64,000 nt of DNA from Neospora caninum Liverpool (Eukaryota; Apicomplexa; Conoidasida; Eucoccidiorida; Sarcocystidae): contig NC_018393.1 of NCBI RefSeq assembly GCF_000208865.1, positions 2,622,714-2,686,713 of the forward strand. Reading direction: 5' to 3'. The position numbers and the translations under genes are program-made. The notes under the pieces are model-generated. The model ran no database searches, was not told where the DNA came from, and worked only from the letters and a program-made list of their open reading frames with translations. Of the stretch, positions 23,456 through 37,800 are shown piece after piece. Each line of letters opens with the position of its first letter. Position 1 is the first letter of the stretch.

Positions 23456-23526
23456 TGCGTTTGCCGGGAATCGAACCCGGGTCACCTCGATGGCAACGAG
23501 GTATTCTACCACTAGACCACAAACGC
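23456..23526 (-). tRNA. tRNA-Gly (anticodon GCC)
   Basis: Seventy-one-nucleotide cytosolic tRNA read on the minus strand. The acceptor stem GCGTTTG pairs perfectly with CAAACGC, and the discriminator is A. The D-arm region is TGGTCTAGTGGTAGAA (A box), the anticodon loop is TTGCCAT with anticodon GCC, and the T arm is CCGGGTTCGATTCCCGG (B box). There is no intron, and CCA is not encoded. It decodes GGC/GGU glycine codons. It stands alone between protein genes. Confidence 0.97.
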
Positions 23527-26500
23527 TGACGACGGGGGTAAGCGCTGGCGACTCCGAATGTTGTGGTCTGTCCACTTTGTTAAATAATGATCTTTCCCGT
23601 TGGAAAAGCGAAGTCATGCCACTGAATTTTTCGCTGAACGGCTTCTCTAAACGTGTCTCGGCTCTCGAAGGTACGGAGTCATGCGAAACAAAGCGAGTAC
23701 ACGGGGCGCCTGCCATGCAGCGCGTTTTACGGCGGTTTCCGTGAAAAACGACCCCTATGTAGCCTATCTGACAGCGGCGATTCTCTCGAAAATTTACTGC
23801 TTATCGTCGGAGACACATTGCGAACTGTGGTCCTAGGAGTGAACCGGAAGCGCCACAGTCTCCTAGTGCCTGTTCCTCAGTGAACTCGCTGAATAGCTGG
23901 TCACCTAACGTCAGTCACATGATTCATAACAGAACATTGGTTCGTTTACCCTTGCATTCCACGGACACACCGCTCCAAGAGAGAATGTCTCGTCTACCTT
24001 CTCATGAATAAATTTGTCGCCAAGGTTGTGAAGACTATTCTGCGTGGCCTCCCAACTTGACTGCCAAAAATCGTAGCACGTTTCGGAATTCCGCGAAACA
24101 GAATCGTGTGTGCTGGGGAGCTTTATTTGCTCTAAGGGTTCACCTATACCGACCCTAGAACGGGGAGGAAACAGCATTGAAACTGGATGCCTCTGATGGC
24201 AACCGCGGACACCATCTTGTTGCCTTCTGCCACTGGTCCCTGGAAAAAGAGTTTTCGCCCCATTCGAGGGAATGCGACTTCCCCGAGATTTCTCGGTCGA
24301 GCCACAAACTCACTCTAGAGACAGCACATTCGAGACAGAAAGCCTTAGAACCAGATTCTGCTTTCCACTCTGTCGCAAGACGATCTTTCGTGAGGTACGG
24401 ACACATGCTGAGATGCGCTGTCCCCTTGAGCACCCCGCCGAAACCGCGCTATCCCATCTGCCTCACGTTCTACCCTTCTCTTCACAGTGCATGGAAGGCT
24501 CTGAGCTCTAAAGTCGTTGAATGCTATGAAGTATGCGACAGTGAGGTGGCGAGAGCTCTGAGTGTGCCGTAGAGTGTTCACGGGTGTGACGGCTGAGGCC
24601 GTGCACAATCTGAAGATAGACTGGTGACGCTTTCGCATGATCTTATGAGAGGTCCACCAATGAGGCAACCGGAATCCCCCCGGCCTTCATCTTCTCTCGT
24701 CCTTGTTTTGCCTTTTAACTCGTCCACGAGATACTCTCCTTTGAAAAGGCTTCCTTTTCGCGAGCCGGACCTTTATTTCACCGGCTCCATGCAAACATAC
24801 TGGCATCGCGCTGCGTAGTGGGAGAAATGTGTGGACGATTGTGTTTCATGCCGTCTAACTCCACTAACTCTCACGACATGAAGGCCACGTTTACATATCC
24901 CTACGTATGCATATGCATGCATGGCCACATTCGCGTATCTGCCGATTCGAGACATCGTCATGGAGAGACGGTTGGTTACGATCACTCCTGACCCGTTGAT
25001 TGGATGGATCGAAGACAGTTGCAGAACACAACTCGTTTATGGAAGCCATGGGCGCCTGCCAGTCGACTTTTGCTGTCCATTAACGGTCCTGTGTTTCTTT
25101 CGCGATAACCCGGGAAGCGGGGCGAATGCAAAAACGGGCGGCGCAGCTGCACGGCTGCAAGCCGTGCGTGAAAACGAATCCACTCCGGGTTGTGTCAGAC
25201 GGTCCAGATTGAAATAGAAATAGATGGAGAGCAAAAGGGCGAGGACCTTCAATGTTTCGATCACACAACCTTTGCGAACGGCTCGGTTCTTGACCCCAGA
25301 TATGTAACCCTCGGTTCCGTTCCAAATTGAACGGTGCTCTGACCCAGGAGGTTATGCCGCACAGCTCTGTAGATGCACACCTCAAAAAGCCCGTCACCCT
25401 CGTTTGTTGAAAAAAATGTGTGTACACATGTGTAACAGTGGATTGTGTGCCCCTCTTCTTGACTTTTCTTTCCTCTTTTCGTCTCTCAGCTAAAACGTGT
25501 CTTGCATCGTGCCGCTGCATGCAGTGGACTGACGAGCTGCCCGTTTTTTCCAGTGTCTCGATTGCCAGCTGATCGCAAGCGCGTGCATGCCGGAGAGTGA
25601 AGATGCCAAATTCTTTTGAGAAAAGCCAAGTGTGAAGCGCCTTCTGAATAAGGGAGACAAAACAGGAGTTTTTTGTTTTTTGCGTCTGTTGTTCCCGGTG
25701 TCATCTTGCCGCCCTCCAGCTGTCCGAACGGGGAACCGACGAGGACCGGAACGAACAGGCGACTTTCGCGAACAGGTAAACAGCCACTGATTCCCTCCTT
25801 TTTTCGGCACTTTTTATAGTTCGGATCCTTTTCGGTCTTTGCTTTTTCCACAAGGATCTGCGTTTCCTCATCTCGTCTTCCCTAGCTTGGCTTCGTGCGA
25901 GGAACCCTCACGGGGCACACACTGAGAGAGGAGAGGCGTGAGCAAGCACGGAGCACAAGTCAAGGAACAGCACGAATCAGAACGAAAGGAACATCGTGAA
26001 AGATGGCGAATGTGGCAGGGGCGGAAGACCGCCACGCGTATGTCGACGTGAGGGTTGTCTCTTCTATCTTGTTTTCCTTCGCCTTCCTCGCCCCTCGGTG
26101 AACGCCTCCTGACCTAGCGCAACCTCCTCGCAGTTGAGCACCCGCGCGGCGGTGTAAAAAACGAGGGAGGAAGAGAGAGGTCCACAAACAGAAGAAAACG
26201 ACAAACGAGAGACAGCGAGAGAAGGGGGGAAGGGAAGAGGGGTCGGGAAAGTAAGGAACCGCAGGACAACGAGAGACAGTAAGACTTCAGAAAAACGCGT
26301 CAGATGCTGGCGTCTCAGCATTCCCTTTCCCCCCGTCCTTCCCTCGATCGAACGCTTTGATTGCGGCTCTTCTCCAGTCCCCTTCGCTCCGTCTTCCTGT
26401 CCCCTTCGTGGTCCTCGAAAATCTCCTCTTCTCGATTGTGGTCCAAAAGAGATGCTCGGACCTTCCAGTTGTGTTTGATGCACCGAGAAGAGAATTTAAA

Positions 26501-26844
26501 CCGGCGAGGGTGGTGGGAGAGCCTCGTACCGTCTAACCTCTTTCTGTCCCCTTTTCCGTCCAAGTGTCTGTGCATTTGTGGAGGCACTACGAGGACGGCT
26601 CTGTCTAGGCGCAAGTCGCCATTTCCGCCGTTCCTCAGCTTCCCACGTGTTGCTCTCCATGCGCAAAACTCTCGAAACACAGCTCCCGTCTTTCCAGTTT
26701 GATGCGACAGAGGCCGAGGGGCGAAAGCAGGCGCCCCACCTGAGAGAGAAGGCGAACCAGTCCTCTTCGTCAGAGCGAAGAAGGAAGCCGCAGTCTCTTT
26801 CCACAGCGTGCGGGAAGGAGGGCGCAAGAATCCACACACACACA
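23527..26844. other. Intergenic; 5' flank of the GCC2/GCC3-domain gene
   Basis: No exon is supported across 3.3 kb. Open frames such as 24177-24572 (plus) lack motifs and splice partners. The last kilobase (about 25800-26844) probably holds the promoter and leader of the gene starting at 26845. Its start codon follows a short CACACA repeat. Confidence 0.4.
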
Positions 26845-27475
26845 ATGGCAAGGCGGCACCTGCGAGACAAAGTCTCTCCGCCAAAGGGAAGGCCTCGTTC
26901 TCTTTTGGTTTTCCTTGTTGTCTGGGTAAACTCCCTTGTTTGCAACGCCGCTTCGAGTGGAGGTTCGTCGACTTCCTCTGTCTGCGATGCTGGGCAATTC
27001 GGAACTCGGCCTAACTGCGCCCCATGCCCGGTCGACCACTACGGCCCCGCCGTGGGCATGAGCCGGTGCCTGCATGTAAGGAAGCACACCTACCGAAACA
27101 AGTTTACTTAAAAAAATCATGGCGTGTAAAACGTGTTTGTGTCCACGTTGTTCTCGCTGGGACTGCGTGTATGCTCGTAACGAGTCCTCCGTTTGGGGTA
27201 GTGGCCAAGCCTGTGTCTTTGCTTTTTCTGTGCACGTCGCTCTGCGGTCAGCAGGCAACACACTGACAGCCGCTGGGTCTGGTGTCTCCCTCGCTGTCTC
27301 CCGCAGTGTCCCCTTCAGGCGACGACTGGCGGAGTGACCGGCGCGGCGTCCATCGGCGCCTGCTCGTGCAACCAAGGCAAGCGAGCGAGACGCCCCCAAA
27401 TGGTTCCGAAAGAAACAACCAAAGGAGACAACCACACAGCATCTGCGCTGAGCCCGCGCCTATAAATATATGCGC

Positions 27476-27516
<41 letters not shown>

Positions 27517-30500
27517 CGCATTTACGTATATCCGTTTGCATCCATCTACATGCACATTTTTCATCTATGCGTACATATGAATATATGCAAATGTACGTAT
27601 ATATATATATTTATATGTATATATGTATATATATATATATATATGTATAGTTTGTACCTGCGTAACCCTTTGTGCATCTGAATGCAGAAGTAAGTACATT
27701 AAAAACTTGTGTATTTGGTAGATACCAGATGTGTTTCTGAGTGAACCTGTCTTTCCTCCGTCTGTGAATCTATTTTTCAGTATCTGGGTGCGGCGAGTGT
27801 CTTGTACGGATAGCTCTCAGTGAGGTGCCCGGTGTTCGGACTGATTGCTGCAGCGAGGCGGCAGCGAGGAGACTTTTTTCTCACGTGCATGCATCCGCAA
27901 AGGGGCGTTGCGACTGTCCTGCAGGCTACTACTTGAACGTCCAGCTGGCGACCTGCGCGAGCTGCCCCCTTCCAGCGGATAAGTTTTTCTGTCCTGGCGG
28001 AGTGACGGCCGACAACATTGAGACAAAATGCAAGGTATCGGCGCAAACACGCCCCCACGGAGCAACACATTCACCTTCTCTGCCTCTCAGTGCGTCTGCA
28101 TGCACCACCCTACTTTTCCGTAGCCACTCTACACGCAAACTTTTCTCCACCGCTTTTTCTACGTCCATGCACGCGTATGCGTAAAAAATCCGCGTCCATC
28201 TGTATGCATCCTTATCCATATATATATATACATATATCCGTAAACACAAGAGCATGCGTGCATATGCATACATGTATATACATGTGTACGTACACACATC
28301 TTCGTGTTGGAGCATTTGGACTGACACGTTTCCATGTGCGTCCTTAGAAAGCGTACAGGCAGCAGCACAGGCACATCTCTAAGTACATCCCTGCAAATGT
28401 GTGTGTCTCTCTACGCGTCACTATTCATCACGTGGATGTGTGCGCACGGGTGCGGGCAGACAGCAGTAGGTGCGCCGTGCATTTCCGCAGATTTGCGTGC
28501 ATGTAAACCTCTCGGACGTCTTCCGAGAGTCTCCCTACGGCTGAAAGCCGCACGGGCCCCGCGTGTGTGCCGCCGCAACACTTGCGCGTGCCTCAGGAGC
28601 TGGACGCCGTCTCCCAAGGCGGGTGGTGGATCGGCTTACCTGCCACAGACGCGCCGATCATCTACGAGGCCTGCTCGGTCCGTGGAGCATGCGTCGGCGG
28701 CTGCGGCGAGTGTCGCCAGGGACATTCAGGTGGGTGCATGCAGTTGGGAGGCGGCGGAGGGCGAAGGCGCTGCGCAGACAGCAAGTCCGAGACAAAAGGC
28801 AGGGCCGGCGATATGCAGGCAAACTGCGTTCCACGTAGTAACGGCGGGGGCAGACTCATGCCGATTGAGCGGGGTCGTGACGGCGGAGGACTTCCGAGGA
28901 TGAACAGCCGGCGCATGCACAAAGTGTGCGGAGAACGGATCTGGGGTGGATTGCCCCAGGGTGGCGGCATGCATGGGCGCTACAAGCGTGACGCGCACTG
29001 CATGCGCCGATCCCTTTGAGCCGCGGAACACGAGTGACAGATTTCGTAGTTATTTGTAACTCTTGGCTTGCTCCGGGAAAGGCCTTCGAACTCGTCGCAT
29101 GTGAACCCAAGGCCTGCGCGAGTGCGAGACACAACCGTCGAGGAAACGCGAGCGTGTGCCTGAGACGCAAGCCGTGCCTCGGCCAGCTGGAGGTCGAAAT
29201 GTCGTGTCTTCTGGCCTGGCGAGTGGCGGCAGGGCTCTTACGGCCCACCTGTCTCCTTGCTGTGCAGTCTGGTGTCTCTGTGTATCTTCTTGCCTGTGTT
29301 CCGTTTCTCTCCCGTTGCGTCGCTCTTCTACCAAGGAAGCTGTGTCCCTCCGTCGGGTACCGCGCTTTTTCTCTCCTCGCGTTGTCTCGGGGGCTTTGCC
29401 GACGCCGCGACGCGTCTGTGCGCGCCCCAAGCCATCGGGCCTTCCGTCTCTCCCTTCGCTGGTTTCGAGCCTTTCGTTGCCTTCGTCTCGCGTTCGGGCC
29501 CTCGTCTGGTGGAAAGGCTTCGTGCTGTGTCTGCTTCTCGCGGTCGTCCGGCCCTTTCGTTTTCCCGTCCAGCCGCGCTCCAGGCGTATCCGATTTTCCC
29601 TGGCCTCTGTTCTCGCGTGGTTTCCTCTGTCTCCCGTCTAGCGTCGCGCCTCCATCTTGGCCTGGCGCCTGCGTCTTTGCTTTCCGTTCCGTTCTCTGTT
29701 TTTCTCAGGGCCCCTGTGTGCAATGTGCATCTCAGGGTGGTCCCGGGACTATTTCACCACCGTCTCGCATTGCGCCGAGTGCGCGAGCCAGCCGGTGCTC
29801 GCCGCCATCCACGGCGGCACTCTGCTCGGTAATGCACTCCCTCTTTCGTTCTTTCCTCTTCTTGCTTTTCCCGCTGGCCTCTTCCTTTTTGTCCGCGCGT
29901 CGTTCTCGCTGCTCTGTCCCATGTCTCTCGCGCTGTTGCTTCCTGGCTCTTTGCTCCGGTCACGTTTCGTCCCGCGTTCCTGCCCCCCGTTTGTCGTCTT
30001 CCGCGGCGCCCTTCGCCTCCATCGGTTGCGTGCCTTCTCATCCTTTTTTCTCATCCGTTTTTCTCATCCTTCTTTCTCATCTTTTTCCTCATCTTTTCCC
30101 TCATATTTTCCCTCATCTCTGCTCTTTTCGTGTCTGCCACACTTTGTCTAACCGGCCCTTTTCTGTTGAAGGCCTTCGTGACCGGTTTCACTCGCCTCTG
30201 TTTCTGCACTTTCTTAGTCCTTCGCCTCGTCGACTGTGTGCGCGTGTCTTCCCTCAGCGGGTGGGGCACCGGGTCGTTCACGCCGCTCTTCACTCTGTTT
30301 CCTGCTTCCTTCCCGCGGCGTTTTGTCGCGCGCTCAGGCCTGGCCATCTTCCTCGCCATATGCTACTTCTGCACAAATCGCTCCATGCACGAAAAACTGC
30401 GAGGCGCAGGAGACGACGAGGCAAGCTACTCGCTACTCCAGATCCCTTTCCGCAGACTTGCAGCTCTGAGAGATCACACACGTCGACAGTCGCTTGAAGC

Positions 30501-32752
30501 GTCTCTCTTGGTCTAGCCATACACGTCTGTCCTCAAGACGCGCCTCTCTCTCGCTCTTTGTATATGCACATCTGAGTGTTTGAGCCAATTGCCGCTGTCC
30601 CCTTCACATGCGGAAATGCATGCATCTGGAAATTGCAAAGACTGGATCACATTTGCATTCGTGACACAAATTTACACCTGGCGTTCGTGCCGCGTCTCAG
30701 TGGCGACTCCGGTACCTTCGCGGTGTACGTGGAGAGTCGCCTCTGTTCGTGCTGAGTGTGTTCTCCCCTGAGGCGTCTGCCATCTGTCCGCCAGGAACAG
30801 AAGACATGCATGCAGTCGCAAAGACGTGAAAGAGCTTCTTCATCTCTGCACATTTCACATTCGCATCTGCATCGAGTGCAAGTTCACGCACCTGCGTCGA
30901 CATTCCGTGCTTCTCTCCGTCGTTCTCTCCCCCTCACCAATCATATATACGGATGCGTGTGCACGTCGTTCTCTATCTATATAGGGATCTGTATTCATGT
31001 ATGTGTGTGTAGTTGAGAATGCACATCTGTCGTTCGATATTTACAGTTCACCGCGGGCCGTCGCAGATCGCGGGAATTGGGCCGATTCCTGCTGTCAGGC
31101 AAAGAGGACCGCGCGTTTCCGAATTTTTCTCTTTGGTGCAGCGAAGCCGCTTCGTCCCTGCGATGAAGATGTTGATCACCTTCCTCGCCGTCTGGGGTGT
31201 TTACGGGTGAGACGACATGCCCTAGGTCGCCTCTGCGGATACACGTGTCTCTGACTTCGGGGGAAGTTGCGTCCTGGAAAGCGAGAGCTTGCTCAGTGTG
31301 TCTCGCCCTCGTGCGTTCCTCCGCCTCTCTCTGCAGCATCGGCGTTTTTCTGGGCCTCCGCAGACGCTCCGAGATCCGCAGTCCTTTTTCTGTCTCGTTT
31401 GCCTGCTCGCATTGAAGCTGGGAGCCGAGGGTGATGCGGCGCACAGTCGGGGACTCTCCACACGCTCTCGTGATCTCTTTCTGTCTCTTTATCTCTTTCA
31501 TTCTGTCTTTCTTTCCCTGTTTCTTTTTGCCTCCCGACCTCTGTTTCTATCTGTCTTCCCTTCCCTTTCTCTCTCCCCGTCGCTCTCTCCTCTCTCTCCC
31601 TTTCTCTCTCTCTTTTTCCCTTTCTCTGTCTTTTTCTCTCCTCGTCCTCTCTTTCTGTCTGTGTGTCTTTCTCTCTCTCTTTCTCTCACTTTCTCTCTGT
31701 CTTTTTATCTTTCTATTCTTTTTTCTTTCTGTGTCCCTCTCTGTCTCTCCCCTTTTCTCTCTGTCTTCCCTTCCCTTTCTCTCTCCCAGTCGCTCTCTCC
31801 TCTCTCTCCCCGTCGCTCTCTCCTCTCTCTCCCTTTCTTTCTCTCTTTCTCTCCGTGTGTCTTCCTCTTTTTCGCTTTCTCTCTTTCTCCCTCTTTCTCT
31901 TTCTTTCTCTCTCTTTCTCTCTTTCTCTTTTTTTCTCTCTATATTTCTCTCTTTCTTTCTCTCTTTCTTTTTCTCTCTCTCCCTTTCTTTCTCTCTTTCT
32001 CTTTCTTTCTCTCTGTTTCTCTCTTTCTCTTTGTTTCTCTCTCCCTCTCTGTGTCTCGCTCGTCCTCGATGCCCTTCTTTAGAGAGAGGGAAAGTAAGAG
32101 CTGAGAAAAGAAGGCCAAGTCCTTGTCAGACTGTCCACGCGCGCCGACCGTTCGGAGGATGTCGACCGTTTGGCGGTGTGCCTCTTTCGTTTTCACTTCG
32201 TCTCGCGCTCTCTCTCTGGGATTTTGCATGCGCAGCCTCCAGGCTGATTTGCGGGAGACATGGGCCGAGAACATCGAGGCAAACGCGAATCGAACCGTTT
32301 CAGAAGAAGGCGACACTGCAGCCATTGACGCTTTCAGTGGATCGCCAGCCTACTTCGAAAACTACGTCTCTGCAGCGCGCTCCGTCTTGCTCTTCACCGT
32401 CGCCGTAGGCACAGCACCTCGTGGCAGGCCTTTTTGCTGCAATACAACTTTCCTTCTCGCCCCATCGCTAGACATGTGGCGGACTGGTCCAACTATGTCT
32501 CTCGACAGAACGATTCTGATGTGTCTATGCATATACACGTGTGTCGCTTCACGTCAGTCTTTGTCTGTATTTACACGTACCCTTTTGGGTACGCGTGCAT
32601 GTATTTCTGCACACTTGGACAGTGGTGCTGAAGACTCAAGATGGAGAAGACAAACGCGCTCGTCATCTGCCTCGTGTTCTCCCTCTCCTTCGTCGGTTCT
32701 CACATAAAACATATCTTTCCTGCGTGACACACAGCTGCCCTCAATACACACA

Positions 32753-32789
<37 letters not shown>

Positions 32790-34851
32790 CTATACATATA
32801 TATACATATGTATACATATATATGTATATATATATATATATATATACATATGTATATGTCCGTCTCTTGCGTGCGCTTCCCGTGTAAAGATATATGTGTG
32901 CTGGTGTTTTGTCAGCTCTGTCTACAGAGAGAGCAAGATAGAACACCCGCTCTCTGTCTCTCACGTTCAGAGTCCCTGTGTGTCTGTATGCACGACCGGG
33001 TGGCGACTCTTCTTTGTCCCTCGCCTGGTTTCCGGTGCGTTTAGAAAACGCTCGCCGCGTTTCTCCCTTCTCACTTCTGCGCTTTTTTCTCAGGGCCAGC
33101 AGGTGGACTGTTGGTTTTCACACACGCAGCAGAGCCCGCTCTACGTGTACACGCTCGTGGCGTTTTTGGTGCCGATTGTGGTTCTCTTTTTCCTGTTTTG
33201 CATCTTCAACGCAATCTTTGTGCTGAGACGCAATCGCCCACCTGCGGCCAAAAAGCTCCTCTTGATCGTCACAAGCGCCTCGTGGCGCGACGTACTGGGC
33301 GAGACCCTCACTGCGGCTTTCTGGCAAATCCTCTCCGCCTTTCTGATTCTTTGGGTGCCCGGGGCAACGACGTACTTCATTGCGGCGCTCCAGTGCAGGT
33401 GAGGAAGGCGCGACAACGAGAAACAGGCAACGGAAACCAAGTCAAGAAGGAGAGTCAAAAACGAGACAGGGACGCGATACACGAATCCTTTTGCCGGAAA
33501 CGCGCTCGCCCCACCAGCTGGGCCCCTCGACGATTTGCGCAAGTTCTGTTACTTGCTGGGGGGAAGTGCGAAATTGTCAAAGTCGCCTTGTCTCTGAAAA
33601 CGAGGGAGAGAGAGGTGTCTCCTCTCTTTGCCGGACTCGGCACTCCCCAAGCGGGTCGCGCCAGGCGCGCTTCGGTCTTCTCTTTGTTGGTCCGGCTTTG
33701 TCCTTTTGGTTTCTCTTTCTTCGGTTCTCGCTCGTCTTCCTCTCAGGCTTGGCGGGTCTTCGCCCTCTTGCGTTTGCTTCCTTGTTCGCTCTGTCGTCTC
33801 TCTCTTTCTTTCTGGAGCTCGACTTCGGCTTCGTTTCCTCTTTGCACTTCCTCCCTTTTCCTCTTGCCTCGCCTTTTTGCGGCAGCCCTCTCGCAGATGG
33901 CGAAAGAGTGCAAGTGTACGACCCTACTGTGAGTTGCGGCGACCGATCATACTCGAACGCAACTCAAGTTGCGCTTCCTGGTGAGGCAAAAAGAAAGGCT
34001 TCGAATCAAGACAGACTGCCGTTCCACCGACTCTGCGCGCTTCCTCCTCTCCCCGTCTTTGCCGCCGGGGCCTTTGTCCTCTCTCTTCTTTCTTCGTTGT
34101 TATGTCCTTCCTGTCTCCTTCGTTCCTGTCTCCTTCGCTTCCTCCTTTTCATCTTTCCTTTCTTCGCTCTTGCTTTATCTCTGGTCCCGCGTGTGGGGTG
34201 CCTCTGGGGCGTTTCCGTGTTTCCAGGGTTGTTTGTCTGGACCTTTGGCTGTCCGATTCTTTTCTTTCTCGCCATGTTCTTCTACGTGAGGTCGCTCGAA
34301 GAGAAGCGGTACGCCTTGGTCTTTGCGTTCCTCAACGACTTTTACCGCGCCAAGTATTTTTGGTGGGAGTCGCTGCGACTCCTCTTCGTCTCCACGCTTA
34401 TTTGCGCCGCCGTCAGTCCCTTCCCCATCGGCCGACCGTCTTTCCTGACCATTCTCCTCGCTCTCTACGGCGCCGTCTTCGCGCTCGCTCGACCCTACGT
34501 CGAGGAAACCCGCCCCCCCTGGTACCGCCCCTCTTTTCCCCGGCCTTTTTCGGCACACGCGTTGAGAGCGACAGAGTCCCTGCGATCCCGCCGCTTGACA
34601 AAGCTCCGCGGTCCACTCGTGGAGCACAGCCGCCTCAGAAAACGAGCAACACAACACAGAAAGTCCTGCACATATATACGTACAGCACGTGCATATGTAT
34701 ACGTTTCCGTACCTGTGCGCTTGTATGCGTGCCTACTGCCCTAGGCGATTCCCAGCTCTCTCACCTTGGATCTGTATATTGTATACGTATGTATATGTAT
34801 ATATATACATATATATATGTCTATATATATGTATATATATGTATATATATG

Positions 34852-34885
<34 letters not shown>

Positions 34886-37800
34886 TGTACGTGTGTATGG
34901 CGAGTTAGGTGGGCAGGTATGCGGGGTGGGTGCGGACGGTCTGAGAGCCGTATCGCTTCTGTCTCTGGAAAAGCAGAGAGGGCGAGAGCAGCCGAAGCGA
35001 CACAGTCAACGAAGACCGACGTGGCCCTTTGCAAATCCAAATGCATGCATCCGTCAGCGTTGAGGAATCTGCATGTATGCATGCATAAAGATGTATTTAT
35101 ATGTGTAGATGTGCATGTGCATATATGCCTATTTGGCTGCCTAGAAAAAGGTTGTGGGTGAATCGGTCAGCCCGAGGGATTTGCCTTTCCGTTTTCTCTG
35201 GTGTCGCGGACGCAGGGTCTTGATCAAGAAGAAGAAGGGGAAGGGACTGAAAATCAGTCGGAGCTTGCAGCTGCGCGAGTTGTTTATGTGGATCGATCTC
35301 ACGCTGGCTTTCCAGTTTGACTCGGTGCGCATCTCGCTGAAGTCCGGCATCCGACGGGTGAGACGAAGGGAAAGAAACGTAGAGACGGTCACCTTTATAA
35401 CCTCTGGTTCTAACCGAGAAATGAGGAAGGCAAGGGAGAGGGAAAAACACGGCGTCCGTCCGTGGCAGTTGCAGCTCATGTGAGCGAGACACCCGCGAAG
35501 GGACGCCTTCGCGGGTGTCTCTTTCTTTCCTCGAGCCCCGTCGCTAGGCTGGGGGCAGCGCAGCTTTGCCGCGGCCTTCTTCGCCTCTCAGTAGGCGCGT
35601 CTCTCTGAATGTGTCGCGCGGTTCCTCTGTCGGCAGCGCGCGATGGAGTTGCTCGTGGTGGTTCTCTTCTCCTTCGGACAAATGCTGCTGGCCGTCTGGG
35701 TCTTGTGGGAGGTCGCGACCACGATCAAGTTGCACTTCCGCAGGAAACAGAAAGCGGACAAGGCAGACGGCCTGCTTCCAGGAGACATGCGGGACCTCTT
35801 GGAAGTAAGGCGAGAGAAAGGGAGGAAAAGAGAGGAACCGAGAGAGGATGGAGACAGGGAGAACGAGGAGAGAGAACACGCGGCAGAGAAGAAGAGGGAG
35901 GAAAGAGGAGAAAGAGAAGGAGAGACTCGCAGGATTCCGCATAGACGTTCGCATGCCCAGCGTCCGTTTTCTCCGAGCAGCGATTCGTCTCTTACGCTTC
36001 ATCTTCGGATCGGCCGTCGTCAGCCTGTTCACTGGCGCCTTCGTTGGGGCGCGTCACCGTTTCCTTTCCTTCTGATCTTCTCTTCCTCGCGCCTTCATGT
36101 CGTCTACCTCATTCTGTGGAGTTTCGCTTTCTAACCAGGAGGTGGAGCTGCAGACTCCACGGGAGATGCTCTCTCACAAATTCTTGTTGAAAGACGAACA
36201 TTTTTTCGCGGATGCCATTCGCCTCTCGCCTTTCCCCGAAGAGGCGCTGGCGCAAACCGTCACGTTCATTCACAACGAAAACCTCTCTGCATGCGACGTC
36301 TACGCCGCCGCCGACTTCCTCTTCGAACAAGGTACGCGCTTCCCTTCCAAAAGCTGAAAGGGCGACTCGCCTCCCGCTGCTCAAGAGATGCATGCGCTCT
36401 CTCCTGCATGCACTTCGATCGGCTAGGAAGCGCAGCGGGGCGCCTTCGGGACCCTCATTTCCCGCCCTTTCTTGCACATGGAAACCACACGCATTCGGCG
36501 GTAAATAACGCATGCATATGCGTTTTTCACATGCCGTCCTATATGGAGATATGCCTGAGGTTGTGTGTGTATCTCGCATAGATGCGCATTCATATATATA
36601 TATATATATATATATCAGAACGTTGCGAGTCTATCGTTGGATGTGCAGCGCATGCGTATTCACATTCCAAGGTATCCCCGACTTCGAACCAAGCTTTTGT
36701 TCACTTTTCCTCTGTACTACTGTCAGCTGCTCACATGTCTGTATGTAGATATCGACGGAGATGTGCATTTTAAGATATACACCTGCATACATGTATGTGC
36801 GTACGCGTGGCTGTGCCCGTATGTTTCTGTATGTCGCGTTGGCGTGGCAACGCATTTTCTTTTTGAATGTTGCGGGTTTTCAGGTCACATTGAGCCGCAG
36901 GGTCAGACGCTGTATGTCACAGTGCCTCGCGTGGCGACAATGTACAGCGACTTGACTTACGACATTTCGACTACTGACGAATTCACGGAAGAAATGACGA
37001 AGCTGCTCAGACGCGTGGCCTCCCAGCTCAAGCTCCACCACCTGGTAAGCACCGAGCGTCACGAAGATGCCTCTGAAGGAAGGCGCGCGGACGCCCGGGC
37101 AACGGCGCGAGGGCCCGACTCGAGCTTTGCGTTCCTGTTGGCCGTCGCCGAACGGGGCGCGGCCTCCAGCAGAGGCGAAAGCGAGCGGAAAAACAGCAGC
37201 AACGCGGAATTCGAGTCACGTCTTGCGGAAAAAGCCGGGGGAACGGCTAGGCCGCATTGACCGTGTGGAAAGAAGGGCGTTTTGACTCTCTTGGTGCGGG
37301 GCAAAAGACGGTACTGTCTGGTGCATGCGTTCGTAGGTGGGTCTGAGGCTCTCAGTGGCGAAGCAGATCCGCGCGAAGTATCAGATTGTGGGCAACAGTG
37401 GAGCGGAGACGAGACAGCGACAACGGGGAAGTCGCCGTCGAGACGAACGGCAGTGGGAAAGGCTGCTGGGGGGAGAGACCAGCGCGGACGTTCAGCTGCG
37501 GTGGCTGCAAATGCGCATGCATCCCGAAGATGCGACGGTCACCCGCGCAAGAGCCGAATTCACTCTCATCTTCCCCTGTACGTCGCGCGATGAGGCTGCT
37601 GGTGCAGGCGCAGCGACTCAGACATTTCACACGAGACACCTAGGAGCCTGTCGGGGACACACGCAGAAAGGCAGCTCTCTGCATGGGCAGGCCGAACTCT
37701 GGAGTGCTCCGCTGTCGCACTCAGACTTGCCTTAGGAATCTCCCGACGCCTCTGTGTTCATCTGTCTATATATATATATATATATATGTGCAAGAACATA

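Noticed and set aside
23284..23529. Plus-strand frame of 81 codons ending over the tRNA
   Set aside because: It runs through the antisense strand of tRNA-Gly; the tRNA fold explains the conservation.
24177..24572. Plus-strand frame of 131 codons
   Set aside because: No ATG at its start, no domain and no splice context.
29016..30497. Plus-strand open frame of 493 codons
   Set aside because: It runs through introns and two exons of the GCC2/GCC3-domain gene in the wrong frame for the exon at 29709. It is Arg/Ser/Phe-rich from CT-rich DNA, without motifs.
31289..32408. Overlapping frames of 271 and 325 codons rich in Leu, Ser and Phe
   Set aside because: Produced by the pyrimidine tract; any frame of CT repeats lacks stops. 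Only the part at 32236-32404 is a real exon.
32757..32860. TA arrays as replication origin or centromere
   Set aside because: Many similar arrays occur throughout introns in this window; nothing marks any of them as special.
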